Shown: positions 7,267 through 16,156 of the stretch, one piece after another
Layout: every line of letters starts with the position of its first letter
Numbering within the stretch: the first letter of the stretch is position 1
NCBI GenBank assembly: GCA_900314555.1
Contig: OMVQ01000009.1
Coordinates: forward strand, 24,337-88,336
Direction of reading: 5' to 3'
Origin: an uncultured Eubacteriales bacterium
Lineage (GTDB): Bacteria > Bacillota > Clostridia > Lachnospirales > Lachnospiraceae
Length of the DNA: 64,000 bases
The notes under the pieces: generated by a model
What the model was told of the DNA's origin: nothing
The model's database searches: none
Seen by the model: the letters and a program-made list of their open reading frames with translations, nothing else
Made by a program: the position numbers and the translations under genes

Positions 7267-8721
7267 TTAGAATGTTATAAAGAATTTTGCAATAAATAAC
7301 ACTGCAAGTACATATGTTAAGACAGAAACTTCTTTTCCTCTGCCTGTGAATAATTTGATTAATGAATATGAAATTAATCCGATTCCAATACCATTACCAA
7401 CACTACCTGTTATAGTCATAAACATTAATAATAATGCTACGGGTGCTGCTGATGCCATATCAGAATAATCAACTTCTTTTAATGAACTAACCATAAGGAA
7501 GCCAACATATACTAAAGCTGCTGATGTAGCTGGTCCCGGGATAATACCTGCTATTGGTGCAATAAACATACATGCAAGGAATAATAATCCTGTAACAAGC
7601 GATGTAAGACCTGTACGTCCACCTGCTTCAACACCTGAAGCTGATTCAATAAATGTTGTAACTGTTGATGTACCTGTACATGCACCTACACATGTTGCTA
7701 ATGAGTCTGAAAGCATTGCTTTATTCATACCAGGCATATTTCCTGATTCATCAAGCATATTAGCTTTCTTAGCTGTTCCATATAATGTTCCGATTGTATC
7801 GAACATATCTACCATACAGAATGTAATAATCGTCATAACAGCTGAGAATACACCGATTTCAAATAATCCGCTAAAGTCAAATTTGAATAATGTATAATGT
7901 GCCATATCTTTGAATGGTGGTAACCATGTTCTGTCTTTAAGAGCATCAAATGGGTTAACATCTAAGAATACAAATTCTCCTATCCAATAGATAATTGTGC
8001 TTGCAATCATACCAAGTAAGATTGAAGCTTTAATCTTCTTATGACTAAGAGCTGCTATAATAACTATACCTGCAAATGCTGCAATAACACCGATAACCAT
8101 TAATTTATATGCTTCTTTTCCCATTGCTTCCTTAGTAGCACTAGGTCCGGCATTGAAGAAGTTATCTAACATTGTATAACGGTTTCCATCTGCTCCCTCA
8201 ATGCTCCAGTTAGTTGTAAGACCAATATGAATAAGCATCATACCGATACCTGCCGGAATACCAAGTCTTACTGCAAGTGGAATAGCATCTACTATTTTCT
8301 CTCTTACTTTAAGTAATGTTAAGACAGTAAATAAGATACCTGAAACAAGAATAATTGATAATGCAGCGCCAAAACCTTTTTCATAAGATGTATAACCTGC
8401 TGCCGAACAAATCGCAACTACTACTGATGCAAAATATGAGTTAAGTCCCATACCAGGTGCTAATGCAAATGGCTTATTGGCAAGTAATGCCATAATTAAT
8501 GTACCCACTGCTGATGATAATACAGTTGCAAGGAATACTGCATTCCATAAACCGCCTGTACCATCTGTCAGACACCCTGCACCACCAGCACCCCAATTTG
8601 TTAATAAATTAGGATTAAGGGCAATGATATAAGCCATTGTCATAAAAGTAGTAATACCTGCTAATACTTCAACTTTAACAGTTGTATTATTAGCCTTTAG
8701 TTTGAAAAATCTTTCTAACAT
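7267..8721 (-). CDS. NCS2-family purine permease (AzgA/PbuG type)
   Basis: 484 residues with about 12-14 hydrophobic segments. The N-terminus has the AzgA-like signature VEVLAGITTFMTMAYIIALN and a segment ALAPGMGLNSYFA; further on are DMFDTIGTLYG and SASGVEAGGRTGLTSL. These are hallmarks of the hypoxanthine/guanine/adenine proton symporters of COG2252, so the substrate is probably a purine base. The start ATG follows AGGAGGA. Transcription probably begins about 50 bases upstream at a TTGCAA-N17-TATACT promoter, and the leader contains a 5' hairpin. I do not see the conserved guanine/adenine riboswitch loops. Confidence 0.92.
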   Translation of the reverse strand: MLERFFKLKANNTTVKVEVLAGITTFMTMAYIIALNPNLLTNWGAGGAGCLTDGTGGLWNAVFLATVLSSAVGTLIMALLANKPFALAPGMGLNSYFASVVVAICSAAGYTSYEKGFGAALSIILVSGILFTVLTLLKVREKIVDAIPLAVRLGIPAGIGMMLIHIGLTTNWSIEGADGNRYTMLDNFFNAGPSATKEAMGKEAYKLMVIGVIAAFAGIVIIAALSHKKIKASILLGMIASTIIYWIGEFVFLDVNPFDALKDRTWLPPFKDMAHYTLFKFDFSGLFEIGVFSAVMTIITFCMVDMFDTIGTLYGTAKKANMLDESGNMPGMNKAMLSDSLATCVGACTGTSTVTTFIESASGVEAGGRTGLTSLVTGLLFLACMFIAPIAGIIPGPATSAALVYVGFLMVSSLKEVDYSDMASAAPVALLLMFMTITGSVGNGIGIGLISYSLIKLFTGRGKEVSVLTYVLAVLFIAKFFITF

Positions 8722-8743
8722 TCAAACTTCCTCCTTTTAAAAT

Positions 8744-8776
8744 TGTAAAACCGCTTCCTTAAAAAGCGGTCTACAA
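8744..8776 (-). promoter_or_regulatory. 5' leader hairpin of the purine permease mRNA
   Basis: ACCGCTT/AAGCGGT (8750-8756, 8764-8770) is extended by TTGTA/TACAA (8744-8748, 8772-8776). It would sit almost at the 5' end of the transcript from the promoter at 8779-8807. It may protect the 5' end or act in control; no purine aptamer core is visible. Confidence 0.5.
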
Positions 8777-8778
8777 TG

Positions 8779-8807
8779 AGTATACTATGAAGTTTTTACA
8801 TTTGCAA
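8779..8807 (-). promoter_or_regulatory. Promoter of the purine permease gene
   Basis: Minus strand TTGCAA (8802-8807), 17-base spacer, TATACT (8779-8784). Confidence 0.65.
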
Positions 8808-8872
8808 GAAAAAGTGAATTTTATGTGAAAAAAATGTTAATTTTCTATATACCTATACTCTATATTTATATA

Positions 8873-10354
8873 TCAAATAATTATGCATATAACCCCACCA
8901 TTGCTTTCATTTGTAATCTTTTCTAATGTATCTTTTAGTTTATTCTGGGTTTCATCTGAAAGCTTCTCTAATTTATTACGAATACCCTCTTCTACAATCT
9001 GTTCAATAGATTTGCCGAATATATTAGTTTCAAATATTCCATTTTCATTCTCTTCACCGTTAGATTTTATGTAATCAATAAGATCCTTTGCCTGGTCCTC
9101 ATTACCGACAATCGGTGCAATTTCCGTAAGCACCTGTGTTTTTATCATATGAATTGATGGTGCTTCTGCCTTTATCTTGATTCCGTATTTACTTCCATTC
9201 TTGATTATCTCAGGCTCACCTAAGACAATTTCCTCCTTAGATGGCGTAACGACACCATATCCTCTGAAATTAACATCTGCCATCGCATTTGAAAACTTAT
9301 CATATTCATTCTTAAGGCTCGAATAATCCTTTAAGGCATTAATAAGATTATATTCATTATCAATCTCCATTCCTGTCAGGTCACTAAGAACCGTATAATA
9401 ATGTTTATCCTCCATTTCAAGATTAACATCAATATTTCCCGTTGATAAATCTTTCTTATCAATCTTAGAATGTTTAATATATTCTGAAGTTATATCTTGA
9501 AGCCTGAATGTATCTTTTACACTTCTCATATTAGAGATAAATTCTTTTACAGTATCAATTATACTTTTCTTAAAATAATGTTCATCATCTAACATTTCCA
9601 CCCACTTAGGAATTCTGAAACTTATTGTTGAAATAGGAAATTCATACAGAACTGTTTCTAATATTTTATTTATCTCATCTTTCTTTAGCTGTGCACAGTT
9701 TATAGGAATTACCGATACCTGATTTCTTGAAGCTATATCCTCTGCAAGACTAATTGTCTCCTTAGCATATGGTTTTTCTGAATTAAGCAGGACCACAAAA
9801 GGCTTTCCTAAACTTTTAAGCTGGTTAATCGTTCTTTCCTCAGGCTCTACATAATTCTCTCTTGGAATATCACCAATCGAACCATCTGTCGTAATTACGA
9901 TACCTATTGTAGAGTGTTCGTTAATTACTTTCTTAGTTCCAATCTCCGCTGCCTTTGTAAATGGTATATCATAGTCGAACCAAGGTGTTTTAACCATTCT
10001 CTCCACATTGTTCTCAATATGGCCTGTTGCACCCTTTGTCATATATCCTACACAGTCAATCAGCCTTATTTTCACTGTCATTTCAGGAGATATCTCGATT
10101 TTGGCAGCTTCTTTAGGAATGAATTTAGGCTCTGTAGTCATTATGGTCGTTCCCGTTGCACTCTGTGGGAGTTCATCTTTGGTTCTTTCCCTGATATTTT
10201 CATCTTTAATCTCCGGAATAACCATCAGGTCCATAAATCTTTTAATAAATGTTGATTTTCCGGTTCTTACAGGTCCGACTACTGCAAGATAGATTTCTCC
10301 ATTCGTTCTCTTATTAATATCTTTATATACATCATATACATTCGATTTCTCCAT
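8873..10354 (-). CDS. spoIVA: Stage IV sporulation protein A, spore-coat ATPase
   Basis: 493 residues, full length for SpoIVA, which polymerises on the forespore outer membrane using ATP hydrolysis and forms the platform for coat assembly. The N-terminal P-loop domain has GPVRTGKSTFIKRFM (about 27-41). The family-typical stretches LIDCVGYMTKGATGH, TPWFDYDIPF and the conserved C-terminal tail are present. Presence of spoIVA marks a sporulating lineage. In other endospore formers the gene is under sigma-E; I could not identify a convincing sigma-E promoter by eye. A 13-base-pair hairpin covers its ribosome binding site. Confidence 0.95.
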   Translation of the reverse strand: MEKSNVYDVYKDINKRTNGEIYLAVVGPVRTGKSTFIKRFMDLMVIPEIKDENIRERTKDELPQSATGTTIMTTEPKFIPKEAAKIEISPEMTVKIRLIDCVGYMTKGATGHIENNVERMVKTPWFDYDIPFTKAAEIGTKKVINEHSTIGIVITTDGSIGDIPRENYVEPEERTINQLKSLGKPFVVLLNSEKPYAKETISLAEDIASRNQVSVIPINCAQLKKDEINKILETVLYEFPISTISFRIPKWVEMLDDEHYFKKSIIDTVKEFISNMRSVKDTFRLQDITSEYIKHSKIDKKDLSTGNIDVNLEMEDKHYYTVLSDLTGMEIDNEYNLINALKDYSSLKNEYDKFSNAMADVNFRGYGVVTPSKEEIVLGEPEIIKNGSKYGIKIKAEAPSIHMIKTQVLTEIAPIVGNEDQAKDLIDYIKSNGEENENGIFETNIFGKSIEQIVEEGIRNKLEKLSDETQNKLKDTLEKITNESNGGVICIII

Positions 10355-10357
10355 AGA

Positions 10358-10401
10358 AATACCCCCTTGCTATGCTTATACAATATATGCAAGGGGGTAT
10401 T
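10358..10401 (-). promoter_or_regulatory. Hairpin sequestering the spoIVA ribosome binding site
   Basis: Perfect 13-base arms (10358-10370 and 10389-10401, core TACCCCCTTGC/GCAAGGGGGTA) with an 18-base loop. The arm next to the gene contains AAGGGGG, the SD-like element 6-7 bases before the ATG at 10354, so pairing would hide it. Confidence 0.65.
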
Positions 10402-10486
10402 GATTTATGTTTAATTTTCATTTCAGGATATAAAAAGTCCCTTTTGACACTCTGATTATATCAGTACATTTCTTCTATATTTATAT

Positions 10487-11935
10487 CTATTTATGCATAG
10501 AGAAACTGTCCATATCATAGTTCTTCAAATTATCGTGAACATTACGTTCATCTGCCTGACTAATAAGTTTATCTCTTGATCTCTTTGACTTAAGCACATC
10601 TGCATGTCTGCTAGGACCACCTACGCAGCCGCCCTCACAGGCCATTCCCTCTATGAAGTCTGCCGGAAGTCTACCTGCTTTAAGTAATAATAAAGCTTTC
10701 TTACATTCTGCAGTTCCATCACATTTCATAACATTTATATCTGCATTTTCGCCTGTCTCTTTCAGACATTCCATTACAGCATTGGCAACGCCGCCGCCAT
10801 TGCCGAATCTCTTACCGAATACACTTGCTTCCTGCAATGTATTCTCTTCAGGCATAAGTGTCACATCTTTAGCTCTTAACATCGCTCTTATCTCACCAAA
10901 TGTAAGAACATAATCTGCATTATTCTCAAGGCTTTCATCTGCGGCTTCGCTCTTCTTAGCCACACATGGTCCTATGAATACAGTAACTACATCAGGGTCC
11001 TGTGCCTTTAACATTCTTGAAACCGCACACATAGGTGATACTGTAGTAGAAACATTCTCTAATAATGTTGGAAAATGCTGTTTGATAAGATTAACAAATG
11101 CAGGACAGCATGAAGTTGTCATCTTCTTGCCCTCTTTAAATGCTGCTGCCCACTCTTCTGCCTCTGAAGCCGCAGTCATATCTGCACCCAAACCAACTTC
11201 TACCATATCAGCAAAGCCTATCTTCATAAGTGCTGTTCTCCAGCTTGCCATCGTAATATCATCGCCAAACTGTCCTTCAGTAGAAGGCGCTATCATAGCA
11301 ACAACTCTCTTGCCTGCTCTTATATCATTTATAATATCTACTATAAATGATTTAGAACTGATTGCACCGAATGGACAACTGTGAATACATTTACCACATT
11401 GGATACATTTTGTCTCATCTATTTCACACAGACCATTCTCGTCCATAGTTATCGCATCAACAGGACAACTTCTCTTACATGGTCTCATAAGATCTGCAAT
11501 CGCATTATATGGACATGCCTTTGAACATTGTCCACACTCCTTACATTTAGATGGATCTATATATGCTCTGTCCCTTGTCATTGATATTGCGCCAAAATGA
11601 CAGGACTGTTGACAGGCCTTAGCCATACATTTCTGACAGTTATCCGTTACAACATATCTTGAAATCGGACAGCCCTCACATGCAGAATTAATAACCTGTA
11701 CAATATTCTTACTGTGCTTCTCGCCTGGACATTTGCCCTCAGCAAGTCTTATTCTCTGTCTGATTACTTCTCTTTCCTTATAGATACAACATCTGAAATG
11801 TGCCTGTGGTCCCGGAATTAATTTATATGGAAGCTCCTCTTTCATATCATCAAGTTCACCGGCATATGCAAGTTTCGCAACCTCATAAAGCAAATCATGC
11901 TTAATTTTTAAAATAGTAGCATCATTAGATACCAT
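10487..11935 (-). CDS. [FeFe]-hydrogenase-like iron-sulfur protein
   Basis: 482 residues. The N-terminal part is rich in cysteine clusters: NCQKCMAKACQQSC, KCKECGQCSKACP, PCKRSCP and KCIQCGKCIHSCP, enough for several [4Fe-4S] clusters. The C-terminal H-cluster domain has L1 TSCCPAFV, L2 GPCVAKKSEA and L3 EGMACEGGCVGGPSR, so all four cysteines that hold the H-cluster are present. L1 lacks the tryptophan of the best-studied group A enzymes (TSCCPxW), suggesting one of the less-studied [FeFe] groups. Hydrogen turnover or redox sensing are both possible. The ATG at 11935 follows AAAGGAG with 7-base spacing. No maturase genes are nearby. Confidence 0.85.
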   Translation of the reverse strand: MVSNDATILKIKHDLLYEVAKLAYAGELDDMKEELPYKLIPGPQAHFRCCIYKEREVIRQRIRLAEGKCPGEKHSKNIVQVINSACEGCPISRYVVTDNCQKCMAKACQQSCHFGAISMTRDRAYIDPSKCKECGQCSKACPYNAIADLMRPCKRSCPVDAITMDENGLCEIDETKCIQCGKCIHSCPFGAISSKSFIVDIINDIRAGKRVVAMIAPSTEGQFGDDITMASWRTALMKIGFADMVEVGLGADMTAASEAEEWAAAFKEGKKMTTSCCPAFVNLIKQHFPTLLENVSTTVSPMCAVSRMLKAQDPDVVTVFIGPCVAKKSEAADESLENNADYVLTFGEIRAMLRAKDVTLMPEENTLQEASVFGKRFGNGGGVANAVMECLKETGENADINVMKCDGTAECKKALLLLKAGRLPADFIEGMACEGGCVGGPSRHADVLKSKRSRDKLISQADERNVHDNLKNYDMDSFSMHK

Positions 11936-12073
11936 ATTAGAACTCCTTTCTAATACCATAGCTCATAGTTTGTTAAATTAATAACTATCTCCTATTCTAA
12001 CACGTATTAATAAATTTTCCTACTATAATATGACCTTTTTTATTATTTTTTTTATATTTTTCTGTATAATACA

Positions 12074-12099
12074 AAAGTGCCACCCATCGGTGACACTTT
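12074..12099 (-). terminator. Terminator of the DUF2442 gene
   Basis: 11-base arms (12074-12084, 12089-12099) with a 4-base loop. On the minus strand one pair is U-G and the stem ends in CTTTTG. It lies 35 bases after the stop. Confidence 0.75.
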
Positions 12100-12134
12100 C
12101 ATATATATGTTATTATACCATATCTGTTAATACA

Positions 12135-12407
12135 TCATATGACTTTTTGCTTATTTTCCGTCTCTTCCTTATGTCTAATACTCGTCATTTCAAAAATCTC
12201 AGATAAACTTATTACTATTCTTTTGTAATCCCAATATACTGAATAGCCATCAGTTTCAACTTCGTCAAATAATTTCACATCTTTTAAATCGTGAAATCTG
12301 ACAGTTTCAACCTTATCTGACAGATTGAGATATATAACATTTCCGCTGTCTAATTCAATTAACAGACGATATCCATACTTTGCTTCAACATCTCTAATCT
12401 TAGCCAT
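12135..12407 (-). CDS. DUF2442 family protein
   Basis: A 90-residue protein with the DUF2442 pattern: an N-terminal beta-rich segment (RDVEAKYGYRLLIELDSGN), then VRFHDLKDVKLFDEVETDG and a YWDYKRIVISL motif (D. interpretation of the family: small, often next to DUF4160 proteins). No DUF4160 partner is adjacent here. GGAGGGA precedes the ATG at good spacing and a terminator follows, so it is probably a single-gene unit. Function unknown. Confidence 0.75.
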   Translation of the reverse strand: MAKIRDVEAKYGYRLLIELDSGNVIYLNLSDKVETVRFHDLKDVKLFDEVETDGYSVYWDYKRIVISLSEIFEMTSIRHKEETENKQKVI

Positions 12408-12504
12408 AAAAATCCCTCCTATAATTTTGTATCATAATAATAAAATATTTTTCCAATAATAACCACCCACTTTTAGAGGTATTTTTTAGTAAAAATATAC
12501 AAAA

Positions 12505-14988
12505 TTAGTCAAAGAAATTCTTAAGCTCTGACCTTGATTTAATCTGAAGCTTACTGAAAATCGTCTTAAGGTTACTCTTTACTGTACCAACTGCGATATA
12601 AAGCTGGTCGGCAATCTCCTTATTAGATAACCTGTCAGCCGCAAGTTTGGCAATCTGAAGCTCTCTGTTCGTAAGTCCATAGTCCATATCTTCTCTGTAT
12701 GAATTCTGGACACTTTTGAACTTTCTGTCATATTTACGGTGACAGGCGATAACATCATTCATAAAATCTATTCTGTCCTGATGTTTTGCATCAGCTTCAT
12801 ATATATCTTCTATCAGAGAATAATTCTCCACAAAAGGAATTATAAACTTATCATTCTTAGCTATATCAACTGCTTCATTTAAGAACTTGACTGCTTTTAC
12901 TTTATTGCCTAACTTATAATTAGCATGTGCAATAAATATGTATAAATAGATTTCAAAGAGTATATTATTATATACCTTTGTAGAACCTAACATCTGTCCG
13001 CTTATTCCTAAGAATTTAGAATATTCATTATTAGAAATCAAGTATCTTGCATAGATAATATTAGCCATTACAAGTGGTAAAATCGGACATCTTACCTCTA
13101 TACTCTTCTCATCTTTCAGCCAGTTAGGTATTGAACTTGGCTTTCCGATAAGCATATACATATATCCCTCGCACAAATCAGCCATAAATGATTTATCATT
13201 TTCTCCGGTATTCTCAATCTTCTTTCTGATACTTTGGAAATTATATTTAATATTATCATAATCACCCTGAAAGCCTGATATCCTTACCATCAGAAACATC
13301 GTACATATGTATACATTTACCTGTCCTCTTGTCTCTGCCATATATAACGCCTTCTGGCATAACAGTTCAGCATCCTGGAAATTGCCCTGATTGAACAGTA
13401 TTTCAGCTCTCATTACTGCCTCTAAGCCTTTGCTGTTACCCGCCGTAAGCTTGTAATAATAAATCATTGTTTTTTCGAAATTTTCTAACTCTTTTACGGC
13501 TTCGCCACTCTTACTGTGAAAACAGCCAAGTACCGATGGGTTCTTGAAAATGATACTTATCTTATCTGAATATATTGATGATGGCGACTGCATATATTCA
13601 TATGATTTCACATACATATCATACATTTTATTAAGGTCATTATATTTACCAAAAGAATTGATAAACATAACTTCGCCATGTAAAATGTCTTTCTCACGCT
13701 GTCTTAAATACTTAGAATTATCTATCATCTCAGTAATTATTTCACATTCCTTATTAAAGAAATCTTTCTCATTGTATATAAATAATACAAATGCGAAGAT
13801 AATACTTCTTCTTAGATTCTGCTCCTTAGTCTCTAATGACACACCTGATACTATCTGAAGAAACATATTCTTATTATCTTTAGTAAGGTGTGGAACAATA
13901 TCATCTAATGAAATACTCATATAATAAATGTCATCATATTTTCTTATCTTATAATAATATTCAAGAGCCTGATAGTAATTCTCATTCTCTTCATACCATT
14001 TAGCAGCTTTCTCATAAACACGTTTCTTAACTATTATATCTAATTTATCAAATTCTGACTTAAGATAATATCTTAAAATCGAATGTGTAAAATATTTTCT
14101 ATCCTTAGAATCATATCTTATAAATGAATTAGATTTTAATAATTTCTTGATTTCATCAGCGGTTAATTCATCTCCACCGATAAATAACGCCTGTTTAAGT
14201 GAAAAACTGTCATAAATTGATATTGAAATCAGAAAATCCTGTTCTTCTATGGATATCTTATCCCAGATAGCCTTACACACAAGCTTATCTATTCCTGCAT
14301 CAGGTTCAAATTCATTATTAGACAGATAATGTAACATCTGAAGATAAATTGCACTAATCCAGCCCTCTGTATATCTGAACAGATAATCCACTTCACTGTC
14401 ATCTAATTTAATTCCACATTCCCTGAAATACATTTTGATTTCTTCGTGGTTGAATTCTAAATCACTCTTACCGATATAATTAATTCTGTTATTGAAAATC
14501 AAATCTATCATCGGTGCTGATTTAACAGTCTGTGTAAGAACAACAAATCTCACCGAATCCTCAAATACATCTAATAATTTAAGAATCGTTTTTCCGATTA
14601 TCGTATTAGAGATATACTGGAAATTATCAAATACAACTATATATTTCTCTGATAAATCAAGTTCAGATAATATACCGGCTATTTTATTAGACATCTCTAA
14701 GTCTTCCGGACAACCGACAGCCCTTAACTTTCCTGCTATAACGCTGTCAATATTATGTATATGATTACATATTTCCTCAAAGAAATATTCCCTGTCATCA
14801 TTCTCAATAGTCATCCATAACACAGGTTCATCTACATTATTCAGAAAATTTCTGACAGAAGTAGTTTTACCAAAACCTGTTGGTGCTTCTACAACTGTAA
14901 GATTGCTCTCGCAAATCGACTCTAGTTTCTCTGTCAGCCGGTCTGAAAAATAAAATTTATTTGGATTGTATCTCTTTACAACAGCCAT
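12505..14988 (-). CDS. MalT/LuxR-type ATP-dependent transcription regulator
   Basis: 827 residues. The N-terminal STAND-type NTPase has Walker A APTGFGKTTSVRNF (about 35-48) and a Walker B-like YIVVFDNFQYI. A long helical, TPR-like middle part follows. The C-terminal ~65 residues form a LuxR helix-turn-helix (LTNRELQIAKLAADRLSNKE followed by IADQLYIAVGTVKSNLKTIF). The architecture is that of signal-integrating activators such as MalT, with an unknown small-molecule or protein inducer. It lies 21 bases after gpsA with SD GGAGGG directly before the ATG, so it is probably cotranscribed with gpsA at least in part. Targets cannot be inferred from the window. Confidence 0.88.
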   Translation of the reverse strand: MAVVKRYNPNKFYFSDRLTEKLESICESNLTVVEAPTGFGKTTSVRNFLNNVDEPVLWMTIENDDREYFFEEICNHIHNIDSVIAGKLRAVGCPEDLEMSNKIAGILSELDLSEKYIVVFDNFQYISNTIIGKTILKLLDVFEDSVRFVVLTQTVKSAPMIDLIFNNRINYIGKSDLEFNHEEIKMYFRECGIKLDDSEVDYLFRYTEGWISAIYLQMLHYLSNNEFEPDAGIDKLVCKAIWDKISIEEQDFLISISIYDSFSLKQALFIGGDELTADEIKKLLKSNSFIRYDSKDRKYFTHSILRYYLKSEFDKLDIIVKKRVYEKAAKWYEENENYYQALEYYYKIRKYDDIYYMSISLDDIVPHLTKDNKNMFLQIVSGVSLETKEQNLRRSIIFAFVLFIYNEKDFFNKECEIITEMIDNSKYLRQREKDILHGEVMFINSFGKYNDLNKMYDMYVKSYEYMQSPSSIYSDKISIIFKNPSVLGCFHSKSGEAVKELENFEKTMIYYYKLTAGNSKGLEAVMRAEILFNQGNFQDAELLCQKALYMAETRGQVNVYICTMFLMVRISGFQGDYDNIKYNFQSIRKKIENTGENDKSFMADLCEGYMYMLIGKPSSIPNWLKDEKSIEVRCPILPLVMANIIYARYLISNNEYSKFLGISGQMLGSTKVYNNILFEIYLYIFIAHANYKLGNKVKAVKFLNEAVDIAKNDKFIIPFVENYSLIEDIYEADAKHQDRIDFMNDVIACHRKYDRKFKSVQNSYREDMDYGLTNRELQIAKLAADRLSNKEIADQLYIAVGTVKSNLKTIFSKLQIKSRSELKNFFD

Positions 14989-15009
14989 ACACCCTCCAAT
15001 TCCTGTAGT

Positions 15010-16017
15010 TTACCAATCTAAATCTACATTTTCATTCGTTTTATCTCTCACCATTAACTCATTAACTGCATCTCTTGCATTTTTCCCCTCGAATAAAACC
15101 ATATTTACAGTATCTATTATAGGCATCTTAACATTATATTTCTCTGCCAATTTCTTAGCTGATTTAGCGGCATATACGCCCTCGACAACCATATTGACTT
15201 CTTTGATTGCCTCTGACATTGAATATCCCTGGCCGATAAGTATTCCGGCTCTTCTGTTTCTGCTGTGCATACTTCCACAGGTCACAATAAGGTCACCAAT
15301 TCCCGACAGACCATAAAGTGTAAGTGGTTTTGCACCCATTGCCACACCAAGTCGTGCGATTTCCGCAATACCTCTTGTAAGAAGTGCTGCCTGTGTATTA
15401 TCACCATATCCTAAACCGTCAACAATTCCTGCTGCCAAAGCTATAACATTCTTTAATGCACCGCCTAATTCAATTCCTAACACATCAGGACTTGTATATA
15501 CTCTGAATACAGGTGAAGAGAACACATTTTGAAGAAGTTCTGCCGTTTTCTTTGTATCTGCACCTACAACACAGGTAGTAGGTATGCCTCTTCCTACTTC
15601 TTCAGCATGGCTTGGTCCTGATAGAACCGCTACATCTGCATTAGGTACTTCCTGTTTAATTATATCAGTAAGTGTCATAAGAGTCTCTTCTTCAATACCC
15701 TTTGCGACATTTACTATAATCTGTCCATCTTTAATTAAGCCTTTTAATCTTGCTGATGTTCTTCTTACAAATGATGATGCAACTGCCATAACAATTATAT
15801 CTTCATCATCTGTAGCTTCATTCAAATCATTTGTAATCTTGATATTCTCATCAATTACAATACCAGGGAGACTTATTGTATTCTCTCTTTTCTCTTTTAA
15901 CATTTCTACTTCTCTGTCAACTGCTGACCAGATAGTAACCTGATGACCTTTGTTGTTAAGTAATACGGCGATGCCGATACCCCAGCCGCCTGCTCCTAAT
16001 ACAGATACTTTTGCCAT
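15010..16017 (-). CDS. gpsA: NAD(P)-dependent glycerol-3-phosphate dehydrogenase
   Basis: Reduces dihydroxyacetone phosphate to sn-glycerol-3-phosphate, the backbone of membrane phospholipids. 335 residues. The N-terminal Rossmann motif is GAGGWGIGIAVLL (8-20); further on are the family motifs LSGPSHAEEVGRG, ELGGALKNVIALAAG (catalytic Lys in LKN) and GLSGIGDLIVTC. The start ATG follows the cassette AGAAATGAGG (16025-16034). plsY, which uses its product, lies upstream on the same strand after about 120 bases that contain an 18-base tandem repeat. Confidence 0.95.
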   Translation of the reverse strand: MAKVSVLGAGGWGIGIAVLLNNKGHQVTIWSAVDREVEMLKEKRENTISLPGIVIDENIKITNDLNEATDDEDIIVMAVASSFVRRTSARLKGLIKDGQIIVNVAKGIEEETLMTLTDIIKQEVPNADVAVLSGPSHAEEVGRGIPTTCVVGADTKKTAELLQNVFSSPVFRVYTSPDVLGIELGGALKNVIALAAGIVDGLGYGDNTQAALLTRGIAEIARLGVAMGAKPLTLYGLSGIGDLIVTCGSMHSRNRRAGILIGQGYSMSEAIKEVNMVVEGVYAAKSAKKLAEKYNVKMPIIDTVNMVLFEGKNARDAVNELMVRDKTNENVDLDW

Positions 16018-16102
16018 AATTTTACCTCATTTCTGTGCCCTTATGTAATGCACGCATATTTCTGTTATTACAGATATTGCAAATTCCTGTCCGAATAATT
16101 TA

Positions 16103-16156
16103 TTGCAAATCTTTCTTCTATTACAAATCTTTCGTTTATTATAAATCTTTCTTCTG
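16103..16156. repeat. 18-base tandem repeat at the 3' end of plsY
   Basis: Three copies (16103-16120, 16121-16138, 16139-16156) of a TTRYAAATCTTTCKTYTR-like unit, with a fourth degenerate copy continuing to about 16172. The last copies encode the C-terminal KKDL and stop codon of plsY; the others lie downstream. Confidence 0.75.

Noticed and set aside
8722..8872. Purine riboswitch before the permease
   Set aside because: The conserved core and loop sequences of guanine/adenine aptamers were not found; only a simple hairpin is present.
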